64,000 nucleotides of DNA, from the NCBI GenBank assembly GCA_001692895.1, contig KV748223.1, forward strand, positions 1,178,001 through 1,242,000, given 5' to 3'. The DNA comes from Cenococcum geophilum 1.58 (lineage: Eukaryota > Ascomycota > Dothideomycetes > Gloniales > Gloniaceae). Below the pieces are notes generated by a model. That model saw only the letters and a list, made by a program, of their open reading frames with translations. It made no database searches and was not told the DNA's origin. This document shows positions 25,800 to 34,922 of this stretch, piece after piece (positions within the stretch are counted from its first letter, which is position 1; each line of letters opens with the position of its first letter). The position numbers and the translations under genes were made by a program.

Positions 25800-25993
25800 T
25801 ATCACGGGACGGGGGCAGTGACTACAAGACGTATGTATTTAAGGAGTTTATAAAACGTTGCGCGATCGATCGTAAGGGTCGAGGGCGTAAGGAGGTGATA
25901 TACCTACGCGTAGCTGACATAAGCTGTACGCGAGGTGTACGCGAGAGCACGGGGCTCTCCTATGGAGGCCTCTACGGTGGGGTTCCGTAATAC
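25800..25993 (-). repeat. Gypsy-2 A left LTR (194 bp)
   Basis: Starts TATCACGGGAC and ends CCGTAATA. The better preserved copy B right LTR starts TGTCACGGG and ends CGTGACA, so the TG..CA termini have become TA..TA. It shares the blocks gcgatcgatcgtaaggg, cacggggctctcctat and ggtggggttc with the other three LTR copies. Confidence 0.92.
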
Positions 25994-28900
25994 TACCCCC
26001 CCTCCTATAGAGGCGGAGCTCCGGCGACGCTATAGTTACTATATATATATAGAAGGGATACTTAGGGTATAGAAAAGAAGAAAGGGGGGTATTGCTAAAG
26101 GCTTAAAACAATGTTATATAATAAGGCTTAGCATCTAAGAATCCAACTAATTAGATAACTTTAACCGCCAGTTAAAGTTCCTAGACATCTTAATAATATT
26201 CCGGTCACGTAATCGCACTTTACCGTAATCTAACGGCAATCTGACGGTAATTTGCCCCTATGTAGTAATATATAATAGTTTAACTTTATAAGGGCTCCTA
26301 TAGAGGATTAGGTATAAAATCTCTGCTTAGGCCCGGTTTCTATAAGTTTATATAGTAAAAGTCGCTAATTAGATCCTTTATATTTTCAAAGTCTTCCTAT
26401 AGTTGCTATTCTGGCTAATTTATGTTGAATCCTATATATATAACTCTGTAGTAGAGCCGTCGTCCTCTGCCTTTACTAAAGTATTTAGAGTTAATAATTC
26501 GTTTAACGGTCTACTCCTTATAGTTCTCGTTTTTATTCTCGTCTTAGATTAGTACTAGTAGGGGTTTAGGCTATATCTACCCCAGTAAGGGGTTAGGCTG
26601 GTAAAGGTGTAGTAGCTATAGGTAAAATATAGGCTATATCCTATAGGTGGCTAGAATAGGCGGGAGCTTTAGCTTGTATATGGCTCCCCTATTAATGACT
26701 TGTTTAATTAGGTAGGGGCTAAGGTTCTTATAATTAAGTGACTTTATAGGCCTCTATATAGAGATATTGCGTATATCTAGCTATACCTAGTCGCTAATAT
26801 ATATCTCCGATAGTGGCGTTTTATAACAGTTAGTGAAATAGGCCTGCTTTACTTAAGCCTAGGCCATTTCTCCCTTATAGTAGTTGAGTAGATTTTTTAT
26901 ATAGTCTGTATGCTAGTTAGTAAGTAGCATCTTAAGGCGTTTTCTATATAGTAGTTTTTTATTAATAGGTTCTGGTGGTTCTATACTAAATTAGGGGTGA
27001 TATCCCTTATTCGCGAAGAACGGGGTAAGTCCTGTAGTAGTTAAGACGTAGTTATTTACTATAAATTTACCTAGTAGGAGGTAATCTACCTAGTTATCTT
27101 AACTATAGGCGACTACCTATTATAGGTACGCTTTTATGCTAGTATTAGCGTTTTCTAGTTGCCTAGTAGTTTTATAGTAGAAGGATATAGATATCTTAAT
27201 AGAGATGCTAAGGCGTTAGCAGATTCGTCTCTATATATTAGAGCTGAACTGTATGCCTTAGTCGGACGTAATTAAGTTAGGTAACCTATATAATCGGTAG
27301 ATTTCGCGAAGGAAGGCGTTAGTGACGTTACTAACGGCTACGCCTTTAGTTAGGACGTAGTGGCGCTCTTTTATAAGTCGGCATATTATTATAAGGATGT
27401 TCTTATAAGTACGGCTATATCACTTATAGGGTAGTAGGTTAATAACGAAATCTATAGCGATATCTGCCTATTGTTATATAGGTACTAGTAAAGGGTGTAG
27501 TAGTCCTTAGTACTTTATATTAAAGGCCTTAGCGCGCTTATAACTGTAGTAGGCGCTTATAAAGCGTTTAACTAAGTCTATTATTTTAGGCTAGAAGTAG
27601 TATCGGCTAAGAAGCTTATAGATTTCTTCTTTACCTAGGTAGCCGCTTAATTAGAGGTCGTAGGCTATTTAGATTAGTTACTATTATAGATTTTCTAAGT
27701 TAGAGATAAATAGACGGCCTCTATAATAGAGCCTATTTTCTTTTACTTTTAAGGCTGTTATATTAATCTGGCCTAAGCTTTAGAGTTTAGTCGGTAGTAT
27801 ACGGGCGCTAGCGGTCTTTGCGGCAATAAGTTAATGCAGTAATAGGTTAATAGAGGTGTTAAATGCCGTGATAATAAGCTTATTAATTTTAGGAGGTAAT
27901 TTTAGTTCTATAGTATAGAGCTAAGGTATAGTTGGCTCTATTATAGGTAGCATACCTAAGGCCAAATTCCGTGCTTTTAGGATTGTCTATTATTGGAACT
28001 AGTTATAGGGGTTATCTTTAGACTAAGGAAGGTCTTATAAGCGGCGTATTAGGCTATTAGGCTTAGTACCTTATACTCCTAGCCTATATACGATTTTAAA
28101 GTTAAAACTAGAGAGGAACTCGTTCTAGTGTGCTTAGCGTTAGTTTAGCTATTTTATAGTTATAAAGTACTTAAGGTTGCAATAATCTGTAAGGACTTTA
28201 GTTGGCTAGTTAGGTTCTACTAAAAAAAGTTCTAGTTAGAATTCCTTAAACGCTTATATAATTATAAGAAGTTCCTTATTATAGATCTTATAGTTATATT
28301 TTTATAGTATAAGCTTAGACGAATAGAATGCGACTAGGTGGAGGAGACCGTTATTACCTATCTGAGAAAGGACGCCTGCGTTAATGTGGTTTAAGAAGTT
28401 AGTTTTAAGATAAAGTTATCGTCCTAGTATAAAGTAAGCTAGGATAGGTGCTTTGGTAAAAGTATCTTTAAGGTTTTAAAATGCCTTCTTGTATTTAGGC
28501 GTTTAGATAAAACGTAGATATATTTTTCTTCCTTTTACGGAAAGGCCCTTCGTTTACATTATTGCTATAAGTAGTGCTATAATACCCGAGAAGTTATATA
28601 TAAATTTTTAATAAAAGTTAACGAAACTAAGGAAAGCTTATATATCTTTAATATAGTTAGGGGTTTGCTATTTAGTAATTATGCGTACCTTCTTAGGGTT
28701 TATATAGACACCCTTAGTAGTAATAATTAGTTTAAGGTATTTTACTTCTATAACTAAGAATTTGCACTTTTTTAAATTAATATAAAGTCCTACGTCCCTA
28801 AGGCGCTATAGGACCTTTTAAACGTGCTTAGTATGCTTANAAGGGTNNTNNCTNTAAATAAGTATATNNTCNAGGTANNNAGAGNAGAAGTNNTNAAGGT

Positions 28901-29385
28901 AGTCCTATAAGGCGTTATTAATATAGCTTTAGAAGCTGCCTAGGCCGTTATATACGCTAAAGGGCATAATGGTATATTTAAATTGGCTAAAGCGTAATAT
29001 AAATGCGGTTTTCCATTTATTACCTTCTCGTATTTAGAGGCGGTTAAAGGCGGTAATAATATTAAGCTTAGTATAGATTTTAGCTTAGCTAAGCCGCTTA
29101 AGAGTTTTATGTATAAGCGATATAGGGTATTAGTTCTTAATTGTAATAGCGTTAAGTCCTCTATAGTTAATATAGAATTAAATACCTCCTCCTAGCTTCT
29201 TAGTAAGGAGGATGGGGGCGGCTGCTGGGGATATGCTAGGGCGAATAAACCCTTTATTAAGGTGCTCGTTAATATACTTTTTAATAACTAGAAGTTCGTC
29301 TTTTAATATTAGGTAGGGTCTTTTATAGGGTAGTGTTTTTCCTTATTTAATATTAATGGTATAGTTATTAGGTTGATGTGGGGGG
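25994..29385 (-). pseudogene. Gypsy-2 A pol, C-terminal part (reverse transcriptase to integrase/chromodomain)
   Basis: Read on the minus strand, the order from right to left is reverse transcriptase (~29,150-28,600), RNase H (~28,550-28,000), integrase with an HLG-type zinc region (~27,650-26,900) and a chromodomain-like end (~26,560-26,400). This collinear layout matches copy B. The catalytic YLDD site falls in the ambiguous run 28,839-28,895 and cannot be read here. Stops throughout make it a pseudogene. Confidence 0.85.
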
Positions 29386-29440
29386 CGTCAGGAAAACGGG
29401 GGGTGTCGCACGAAATTTAGTTTCGCTAAAAGTGTTTTTA

Positions 29441-29620
29441 GGGCCCAGGGCTAGCTCTCCGACATATTAGCTGACCCCCTAGGGCTATACGCTAGCTTTC
29501 CGCCATATTAGCTGACCCCCTAGAGCTCTACGCTAGCTTTCCGCCATATTAGCTAACCCCCTAGAGCTCTACGCCAGCTTTCTGCCATATTAGCTAGGCC
29601 CTAGAGCTGTACGCTAGCAT
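29441..29620 (+). repeat. 41-bp tandem repeat in the 1.54-kb element
   Basis: About 4.5 units, each containing catattagctgacccc, ctagagct and acgctagctttccgc. The last units diverge slightly. Confidence 0.9.
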
Positions 29621-29700
29621 TATGCTAGCTTATGGCTATAAAATAAATATTATTACTATTATTGCGTTTATTGCTATTAGGGTATTAAAATCCTAAAGGC

Positions 29701-29768
29701 CTCCTAGCAGGCTCCTAGCAGGCTTCCTAGCAGGCTTCCTAGCAGGCTTCCTAGCAGGCTCCTAGTAG
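29701..29768 (+). repeat. 12-13-bp repeat (cctagcaggctt)
   Basis: About five and a half adjacent units alternating between 12 and 13 bp. An inverted, more mutated version of the same motif (aggagcctgttagg) is scattered at ~36,905-37,035, linking the two elements. Confidence 0.9.
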
Positions 29769-29961
29769 GACTTTGATTTTCCTAGTTATCTTAATCGTCC
29801 TGACAGCGGCCCACAGTGCTATCGGGTCCCCACTATATTCCCGGCAGCCTCTTCGTGTCTTTGCATACCCCTTATACACCTAAATACCACTTATTTTTCA
29901 CCCTTCCTTCCATCCTCTCTACCTAGGGAGGCACTACAACGGCAGCTAGCAGAGGACTGTG

Positions 29962-30272
29962 GCCAGAACCAGACGACCATTGCCAGAACCAGATGATTAT
30001 TGCCAGAACCAGACGACCGTCGCCAGAACTAGGTGACTGTCATCAGGACGACCGTCATCAGGACCAGACGACCGTCGCCAGAACCAGACGGCCGTCGCCC
30101 AGAACTAGACGACCGTCGCCAGAACCAGACGACCGTCATCAGGACGACCGTCATCAGGACCAAGACGACCGTCGCCAGAACCAGACGACCGTCGCCAGAA
30201 CTAGACGACCGTCGTCAGAACCAGACGACTGTCATCAGGACGACCGTCATCAGGACCAGACGACGATAGTTC
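29962..30272 (+). repeat. Minisatellite of ccagacgaccgtcgccagaa type
   Basis: About fifteen imperfect units of roughly 12-24 bp built from ccagacgaccgtc, gccagaa and atcagga blocks. It is open in two frames, giving Arg/Asp/Gln-rich repeats, but this follows from the repeat unit and I do not call a gene. The CpG and CpA content is intact, in contrast to the mutated counterparts at 35,966-36,515. Confidence 0.9.
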
Positions 30273-30392
30273 GAACAACCAGTCAGCAACACCACGAACG
30301 ACTTAATCGATCGATCGAATCGAACCAGAGCCTCGATATCAGCCCGCTAGAGAATCAAATTGAATTAGATACCATAGACAGATATAGACGGT

Positions 30393-30531
30393 AGGCCATA
30401 CACAGGTAGGCATACACAGGTAGGCACAGACAGGTAGGTACAGATAGGTAGGTATAGGCAGGCAGGTAGGCAGGCAAGTAGGCAGGCAGGTAAGCAAGCA
30501 GGTAGGTAGGCAGGCAGGCGGGTAGGCGGGT
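30393..30531 (+). repeat. 4-bp microsatellite (aggt/aggc)
   Basis: A run of aggtaggcaggc-type tetranucleotides. The complementary run, with more A/T, is found at 35,633-35,732. Confidence 0.9.
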
Positions 30532-30924
30532 TGCTAGGCCTAGTTAGGAAATCAGTACATGGCCGGTGGATCGTCAGGAATATCGCTAATTGACGATTTG
30601 GAGCCTCTGCAAGAGGCTTCCCACTTATTTTAATTAATTGCTTAATACCCAATTTTTAAATTTTAAATTTTATTATTATTTTTATATAAATATTGCAGTT
30701 ATAGAAAATATTATAACTATTATAGTAAAAAGATATATTATAATTTTTGGGGTTAATATTATTAATATTACTAATATTGCTAATATTGCTAATGTTGCTA
30801 ATGGGGCCCGGGGCTAGCGTAAAGAAGTGTACATAAGCAGATCAGCGGATCCAGCTAAAATGACCCCGGGCCAGCCCCGGGCCAGCCCCTGGCTAGCCCC
30901 TACCACTCTCCCGTTTTCCTAACG

Positions 30925-33495
30925 GGAGTATATCTACGCTCTTTTGTGAGTATATGTTAATAAAGTTATAGTACCTCTTAGGGAGGAGCTTACGGAGTTC
31001 CTTATTAGTAAGTCCTTTTTTAAGCTTTATAAACTTCTTAAAGTTTAAAGGTAAAAGTCCATAGAGTTCTACGGGGGCATTGTTTTTTTAGGAGGTTAAT
31101 TATATCTATCCTATTACTATAGAGGACATAGTCCTATTCTTTATTAAGCTTATATAATTGTAATTAGGAGGCTGCGGTAATAGTTTAGCCTTTCCTATAT
31201 ACTATGCAGTAAAAGGCCACGGCACTTACGTAGTAGTAGTTAATTGTGGGTAGGGTAATAAGGGGTTCCTTAGGTTGGTATTCTAGGGAGTAGATAGAGG
31301 TGGCTAGGCCATATCCTAGGCAGGTCTCTCTATAGTATTTAGAGTTAAAGGTTACTTTTCTCTTTTTCTAGTTAATAGCAAGGTTGTGTTATTTAAGCTA
31401 GTTTATTCTAAGAATAATAGGGTAGTTAGTAAGTAGTGTAATATAGGCCTAGAGTTCTTCCTGGTGCCTATTTATATCTAGGTAGAGTTGTACTATATAG
31501 GTAATCTTCTGTACAGTATAACTACTATTGGCGAGTTATAGGGTACGGGCTTTGGTAAGGGGTAAGGTAGGTAGGTTATAAGTACGCACGAATTAGGTAT
31601 CTATAAATTTATTAGTAGCTCCGCAATTAATTATAAAACGGCTTTTATATTATTTTTTGGCAGTAGTTCCTATTACGGGTAAAACTATCTATTTTCGTTT
31701 ATTTATCTTTACTAAGTTATCTATTAAGCAGGCCGATATATAGATCCCCTTATTATTAGGGCGTTCTAACCTACGACTTAAGGCTAGGACTTGGCGTTTT
31801 TCGTTTCCATATCCAATTCTACTACTATTACTACGTCTTTATCTTGTATGGTAGTGGCATATAGCAACGTATTTAGTATTTAAGGTACTAGGTTAGATAT
31901 TAGGCGGCGGCTACTAAACCTAGCTATTAGGTAGTTTGGGCTATAGCTATAATAGCCTTCTTAATAATATCTATAGTAACGCTTTAGCTTTTAGAGTAGC
32001 TCGCGTTCTTTATCTAGTAGCTTTTACGGGAAGGTTAGTATGGAAAGGTTAATATTAGGACTAGTAGTATTACTTAGGGTAGTGGGCGTTAGTGGTTTGG
32101 TAGGTCCGGAGGGCTTCTATAGGGAGGTCTTTAGGTAAGGGTTTGCAGTAGCGATCTAATTTAGTTATTGTTTAATCTTCCGTATAGCTGCTACCATATT
32201 ATAAATATTATTGTAGTTATGGCTGGCGGCTGCGTAACTAAGGTAATAAGTAACTTTTTTAAGGAGATCTTCCTAGTCTTTAGTATTATCTTAGGTAAGG
32301 GCTTTAGTATATTTCTAGAATTTAATATAGAACTCATTAAATAATTTAGTAGGGCTTATCTTTAGGGTATATAGTTTAGCTTAGTTAGTGGCTAGTAGGT
32401 TATAGTCGCAGTATATTAGGTTAAGATTATTAAGGACTTTTTAGTGGAACTACTACTTTTAGGGGCTATTAGTCTCCTATTAGGCGAAGAGTCTATTAAA
32501 TAGTATACCCTTTATTTGCCTAATAATATAGCCAATCTTAGTATCTTCCGTAGGAAAAAGGTAGGCGCTCTAAGTTAGTTTCTTGCGGATTTACATCTTC
32601 TAGTAGCTATATTCTTTACAGTCTCCCTAGAAAAATTAGGGGATTAGGGTAACGTATATTAGACCCTACGGTAGCAGCTTAGGTTTAGTTATTATAGCTT
32701 TTATTATTACTTTAGTAGGGATTCCCATTAGGTAAGACTGCTTGGCGCTGACCCTCTATTAAGTATTAAGTAGGTAAAGTTGCCAGGGGCGTAGAGACTT
32801 AAGTGGCGTTATATATAGTAGAGAGGTATCTAGCGTTATTATAAATATGCTTATTAAGCTAAGATTATAGGTATTTAATTATACCTTCTCTTTTAGTGAC
32901 CGTAGTAATAAGTACAATCTTAGCCTTCTTTAACTGTTAGACGTCGCGTTTAGATATATAAAGGTTATCTTCGGTTTTTTAACGCGTGTTATTAGCGAGC
33001 ACCTCGCGAGCTTATAAGTCTTGGATAATATCGCGATCTTAGGTAGTATATATCTCGGCTTGTATAAGCTTTAGGTAGTAGTTCTATAAAAGGCGGTAGT
33101 ATTTATTAGGTTCTTATGCTACTATTTTTGCAAACGTCTTAGCGTCTCGTATTTTGATTTTAATAAATAGTAGCCCTTTTACTTACTTGTTCGTAGTTAT
33201 ATAGTTAATAAAAGATAAGATATTATTGGTGTCCATCTCCTTAGGGGTTAAGGCTAGGGCTAATAAATCGAATTCTCTTAGGATTAATTGGTGTTGTAGG
33301 TTAAATATAGGTATTAGATTATTCTTTAGGTTTAATATAGTGGCTAATAAGGAATATTGTCTTACTATTATAGGTTCCTTAGAAGTATAAAGTAAGGTAA
33401 CTTATAGGTACGCTGCTTCTAGCAGCGCCTATAGTATTATAGAGACGTAGAATTAGTTATAGGCTAGGTATTGGTAGTAAAAAGGTATAACGTAA
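30925..33495 (-). pseudogene. Gypsy-2 A gag, protease and start of reverse transcriptase
   Basis: Collinear with copy B 46,127-48,693. On the minus strand the protease stretch lies around 31,630-31,560, with a CRATNKFIDT-like string in copy B where a D-S/C-G-A motif would be expected. Gag occupies the right part up to the LTR at 33,496. A possible Cys-rich knuckle lies around 31,960-31,920. Too mutated for function. Confidence 0.75.
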
Positions 33496-33642
33496 TGTTA
33501 TAGGACGGGGGCAGTGGCTATAAGATATATGTATTTAAGGAGTCTATAAGATATTACGCGTAGCTAATATAAGCTGTATATAAGGTATACGCAAGAGTAC
33601 GGGGCTCTCCTATAGAGGCCCCTATAGTGGGGTTCCGTAATA
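33496..33642 (-). repeat. Gypsy-2 A right LTR, with internal deletion
   Basis: Starts TGTTATAGGAC and ends CCGTAATA. It is about 47 bp shorter than the other three LTR copies because the block around the gatcgatcgtaaggg motif is missing. The target duplication GTTTA follows at 33,643-33,647. Confidence 0.9.
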
Positions 33643-33647
33643 GTTTA

Positions 33648-34625
33648 CTATCTTGCTATTTAAGGAACTAGGTAATAAGCGACTGGATATATTATAGTAC
33701 TCTAGTAATAAGCAATAACTGCTAGCTTGCTATTTAAGGACTTAAGTAATACGCTAGGCAATATGTCGTAGTGCTCTATTAATGTAATAAGTCTACTAGC
33801 TTATAATGTAGGAACTAGGCAATATATAAGCTAATATATTAGAATACTCTACTAATAGGCGACGCCTGCTAGCTTGCAATTTAAAGAATTAGGTAATATG
33901 CCTAGCAATATGCGGTAACTTCGTGCTTAGTAGTAAAAGTCTGCTAGCTGTAACGTGGCCCGCCTCCACGTCGCCATACGGCCAAAAAGACTGAGAGTGC
34001 TTGCGAACTTGTTGTAAGCGCGGCGGGACCTAATATATATACTCTTACAATTGCCTTCTCCTCTACGCGCTCGTCCCCGAGCGCTCGCAGGGATTCCTCT
34101 GTACGCCCATTTAGGCCTCTATAGGGATTAAACAACAAGAGTATTACTATATTAGTTAGTCCCTAGTAACATAAGCGATTGGAATCTCTACCGACGCCTC
34201 ATTACACGGATGCGCGTTAGACTGTACTAAAGTAAAGTAACTGATAGGGATTGAACCTACGATACCTGGCCCTAGTAAGTTCGCAAGCACAATTATAACG
34301 TGGCCCGCCTCCACGTCGCCATACGGCCAAAAAGACTAAAAGTGCTTGCGAACTTGTTGTAAGCGCGGCGGGACCTAATATATATACTCTTACACTAGCT
34401 TACCGCTTAAAGAACCGGGTAATATACTAGTAGTTTCGCGCTTAGTAATAGAAGTTTACTAACTTACGGCTTAAGGAACTAGGCGATATACTAGGCGATA
34501 TACGGTAGTTTTATACTTAATAATAGAAGTCTGCTAACTTGCCGCTTAAAGAACTAGAAGTGTGCCTATTAATATATAGCAATTTCGTATTTAATAAGAG
34601 AGGTCTACCGGCCTGCCCCTACGGT
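33648..34625 (+). repeat. 74-bp array of element copy 2, right part
   Basis: Continues exactly where the left part stops: ctatcttgctatttaaggaac follows the duplicated GTTTA. About seven units are present apart from the 446-bp insert at 33,949-34,394. The last unit fades near 34,620 at a C-rich stretch. Confidence 0.88.
33949..34394. mobile_element. 446-bp miniature LTR retrotransposon (SMART/TRIM type)
   Basis: Two direct 101-bp terminal repeats (33,949-34,049 and 34,294-34,394) start TGTAACGTGG or TATAACGTGG and end CTCTTACA. They flank 244 bp with no coding capacity. CTAGC is duplicated at 33,944-33,948 and 34,395-34,399. LTR ends of TG..CA type, the 5-bp duplication and the tiny interior fit the small non-autonomous LTR elements known from plants and fungi. 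The interior near 34,233-34,260 holds ggattgaacctacga, which on the minus strand resembles a tRNA T-arm. The two LTRs differ by three G/A changes that I can see. Confidence 0.88.
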
Positions 34626-34636
34626 TACACTTCCTA

Positions 34637-34817
34637 TACATTAGGAAATTTTTTTTAGCTACGTTGTTGCGGCCGAAAATTAGGGTTATATGTTTGTAGT
34701 AAATTGCTGCAAATTGCCCGCAAATTGCCCGCAAATTGCCAAAATTGCGACTTACGCAGGTTTTGCAGACCCCGATTTTCGCTTGCAATAACGGGGCCAA
34801 ATTTTTTTCCTAATGTA
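34637..34817. mobile_element. 181-bp MITE with TACATTAGGAAA termini
   Basis: The left end TACATTAGGAAATTTTTTT and the right end AAATTTTTTTCCTAATGTA are inverted repeats. TA lies outside each end (34,635-34,636 and 34,818-34,819). The interior has three gcaaattg units. A 69-codon open frame on the minus strand spans the element by chance. It is related to the end at 5,045. Confidence 0.85.
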
Positions 34818-34827
34818 TAGTGTAGTC

Positions 34828-34922
34828 CCCCGCCCTACTACGCTTCCCTCTATAAGGATGTAAAGGAGGCTATATATTAGCCGACTTTATATCTTTTATA
34901 GAGGGAGCGTAATAGGGCAGAG
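34828..34922. repeat. Long hairpin: ~30-bp arms, ~40-bp loop
   Basis: The left arm (ccgccctactacgcttccctc near 34,830) is the reverse complement, with a few transitions, of the right arm (gagggagcgtaatagggcag, ending ~34,920). It may be a very small inverted-repeat element or the end of one. Confidence 0.75.

Larger units (their letters stand above)
29386..30924. mobile_element. 1.54-kb non-autonomous element with terminal inverted repeats
   Basis: Comparison with Gypsy-2 copy B (~46,120) shows that 29,386-30,924 is extra sequence. Its ends are inverted: CGTCAGGAAAACGGG at 29,386 and CCCGTTTTCCTAACG ending at 30,924. The target is a G-run, so the duplication (GG or GGG) cannot be fixed. It carries no transposase. 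Its interior is a patchwork of minisatellites. Most of it lacks RIP-type damage although the host Gypsy element is heavily mutated, so it probably arrived later. Confidence 0.85.
25800..33642 (-). mobile_element. Gypsy-2 copy A: Ty3/Gypsy LTR retrotransposon, itself interrupted
   Basis: Bounded by direct LTRs at 25,800-25,993 and 33,496-33,642 and flanked by the 5-bp duplication GTTTA (25,795-25,799 and 33,643-33,647). The genes lie on the minus strand. A G-rich polypurine tract lies next to the left LTR when read on that strand (ctaccccccctcc at 25,994). Without the 1.54-kb insert at 29,386-30,924 it is about 6.3 kb, matching copy B. Heavily RIP-mutated and inactive. Confidence 0.93.
21450..34625 (+). 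mobile_element. Helicase-satellite element, copy 2 (interrupted)
   Basis: The second direct copy runs 21,450-25,799 and resumes at 33,643 after a Gypsy-2 insertion. Its satellite tail continues to about 34,625 and is itself interrupted by a miniature LTR element. Without the insertions it is about 4.9 kb, close to copy 1. GTTTA on both sides of the Gypsy-2 insert, and the uninterrupted unit in copy 1 (around 18,265), show the two halves belong together. Confidence 0.65.

Noticed and set aside
29962..30272. CRISPR-like array
   Set aside because: Repeats are contiguous with no unique spacers, in a eukaryotic transposon context.
29993..30394. 133- and 78-codon Arg/Asp-rich ORFs
   Set aside because: They follow from the minisatellite unit; no start context or homology.
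30365..30652. Minus-strand Leu/Pro/Cys-repeat ORF
   Set aside because: Translation of a tetranucleotide microsatellite.
33944..34138. 64-codon minus-strand ORF
   Set aside because: Lies in the miniature LTR element and crosses its LTR boundary; not coding.
34200..34300. Functional tRNA gene in the miniature LTR element
   Set aside because: Only a T-arm-like string is recognisable; no complete cloverleaf could be built by eye.
34591..34800. 69-codon minus-strand ORF
   Set aside because: Spans the 181-bp MITE and its flank; chance.
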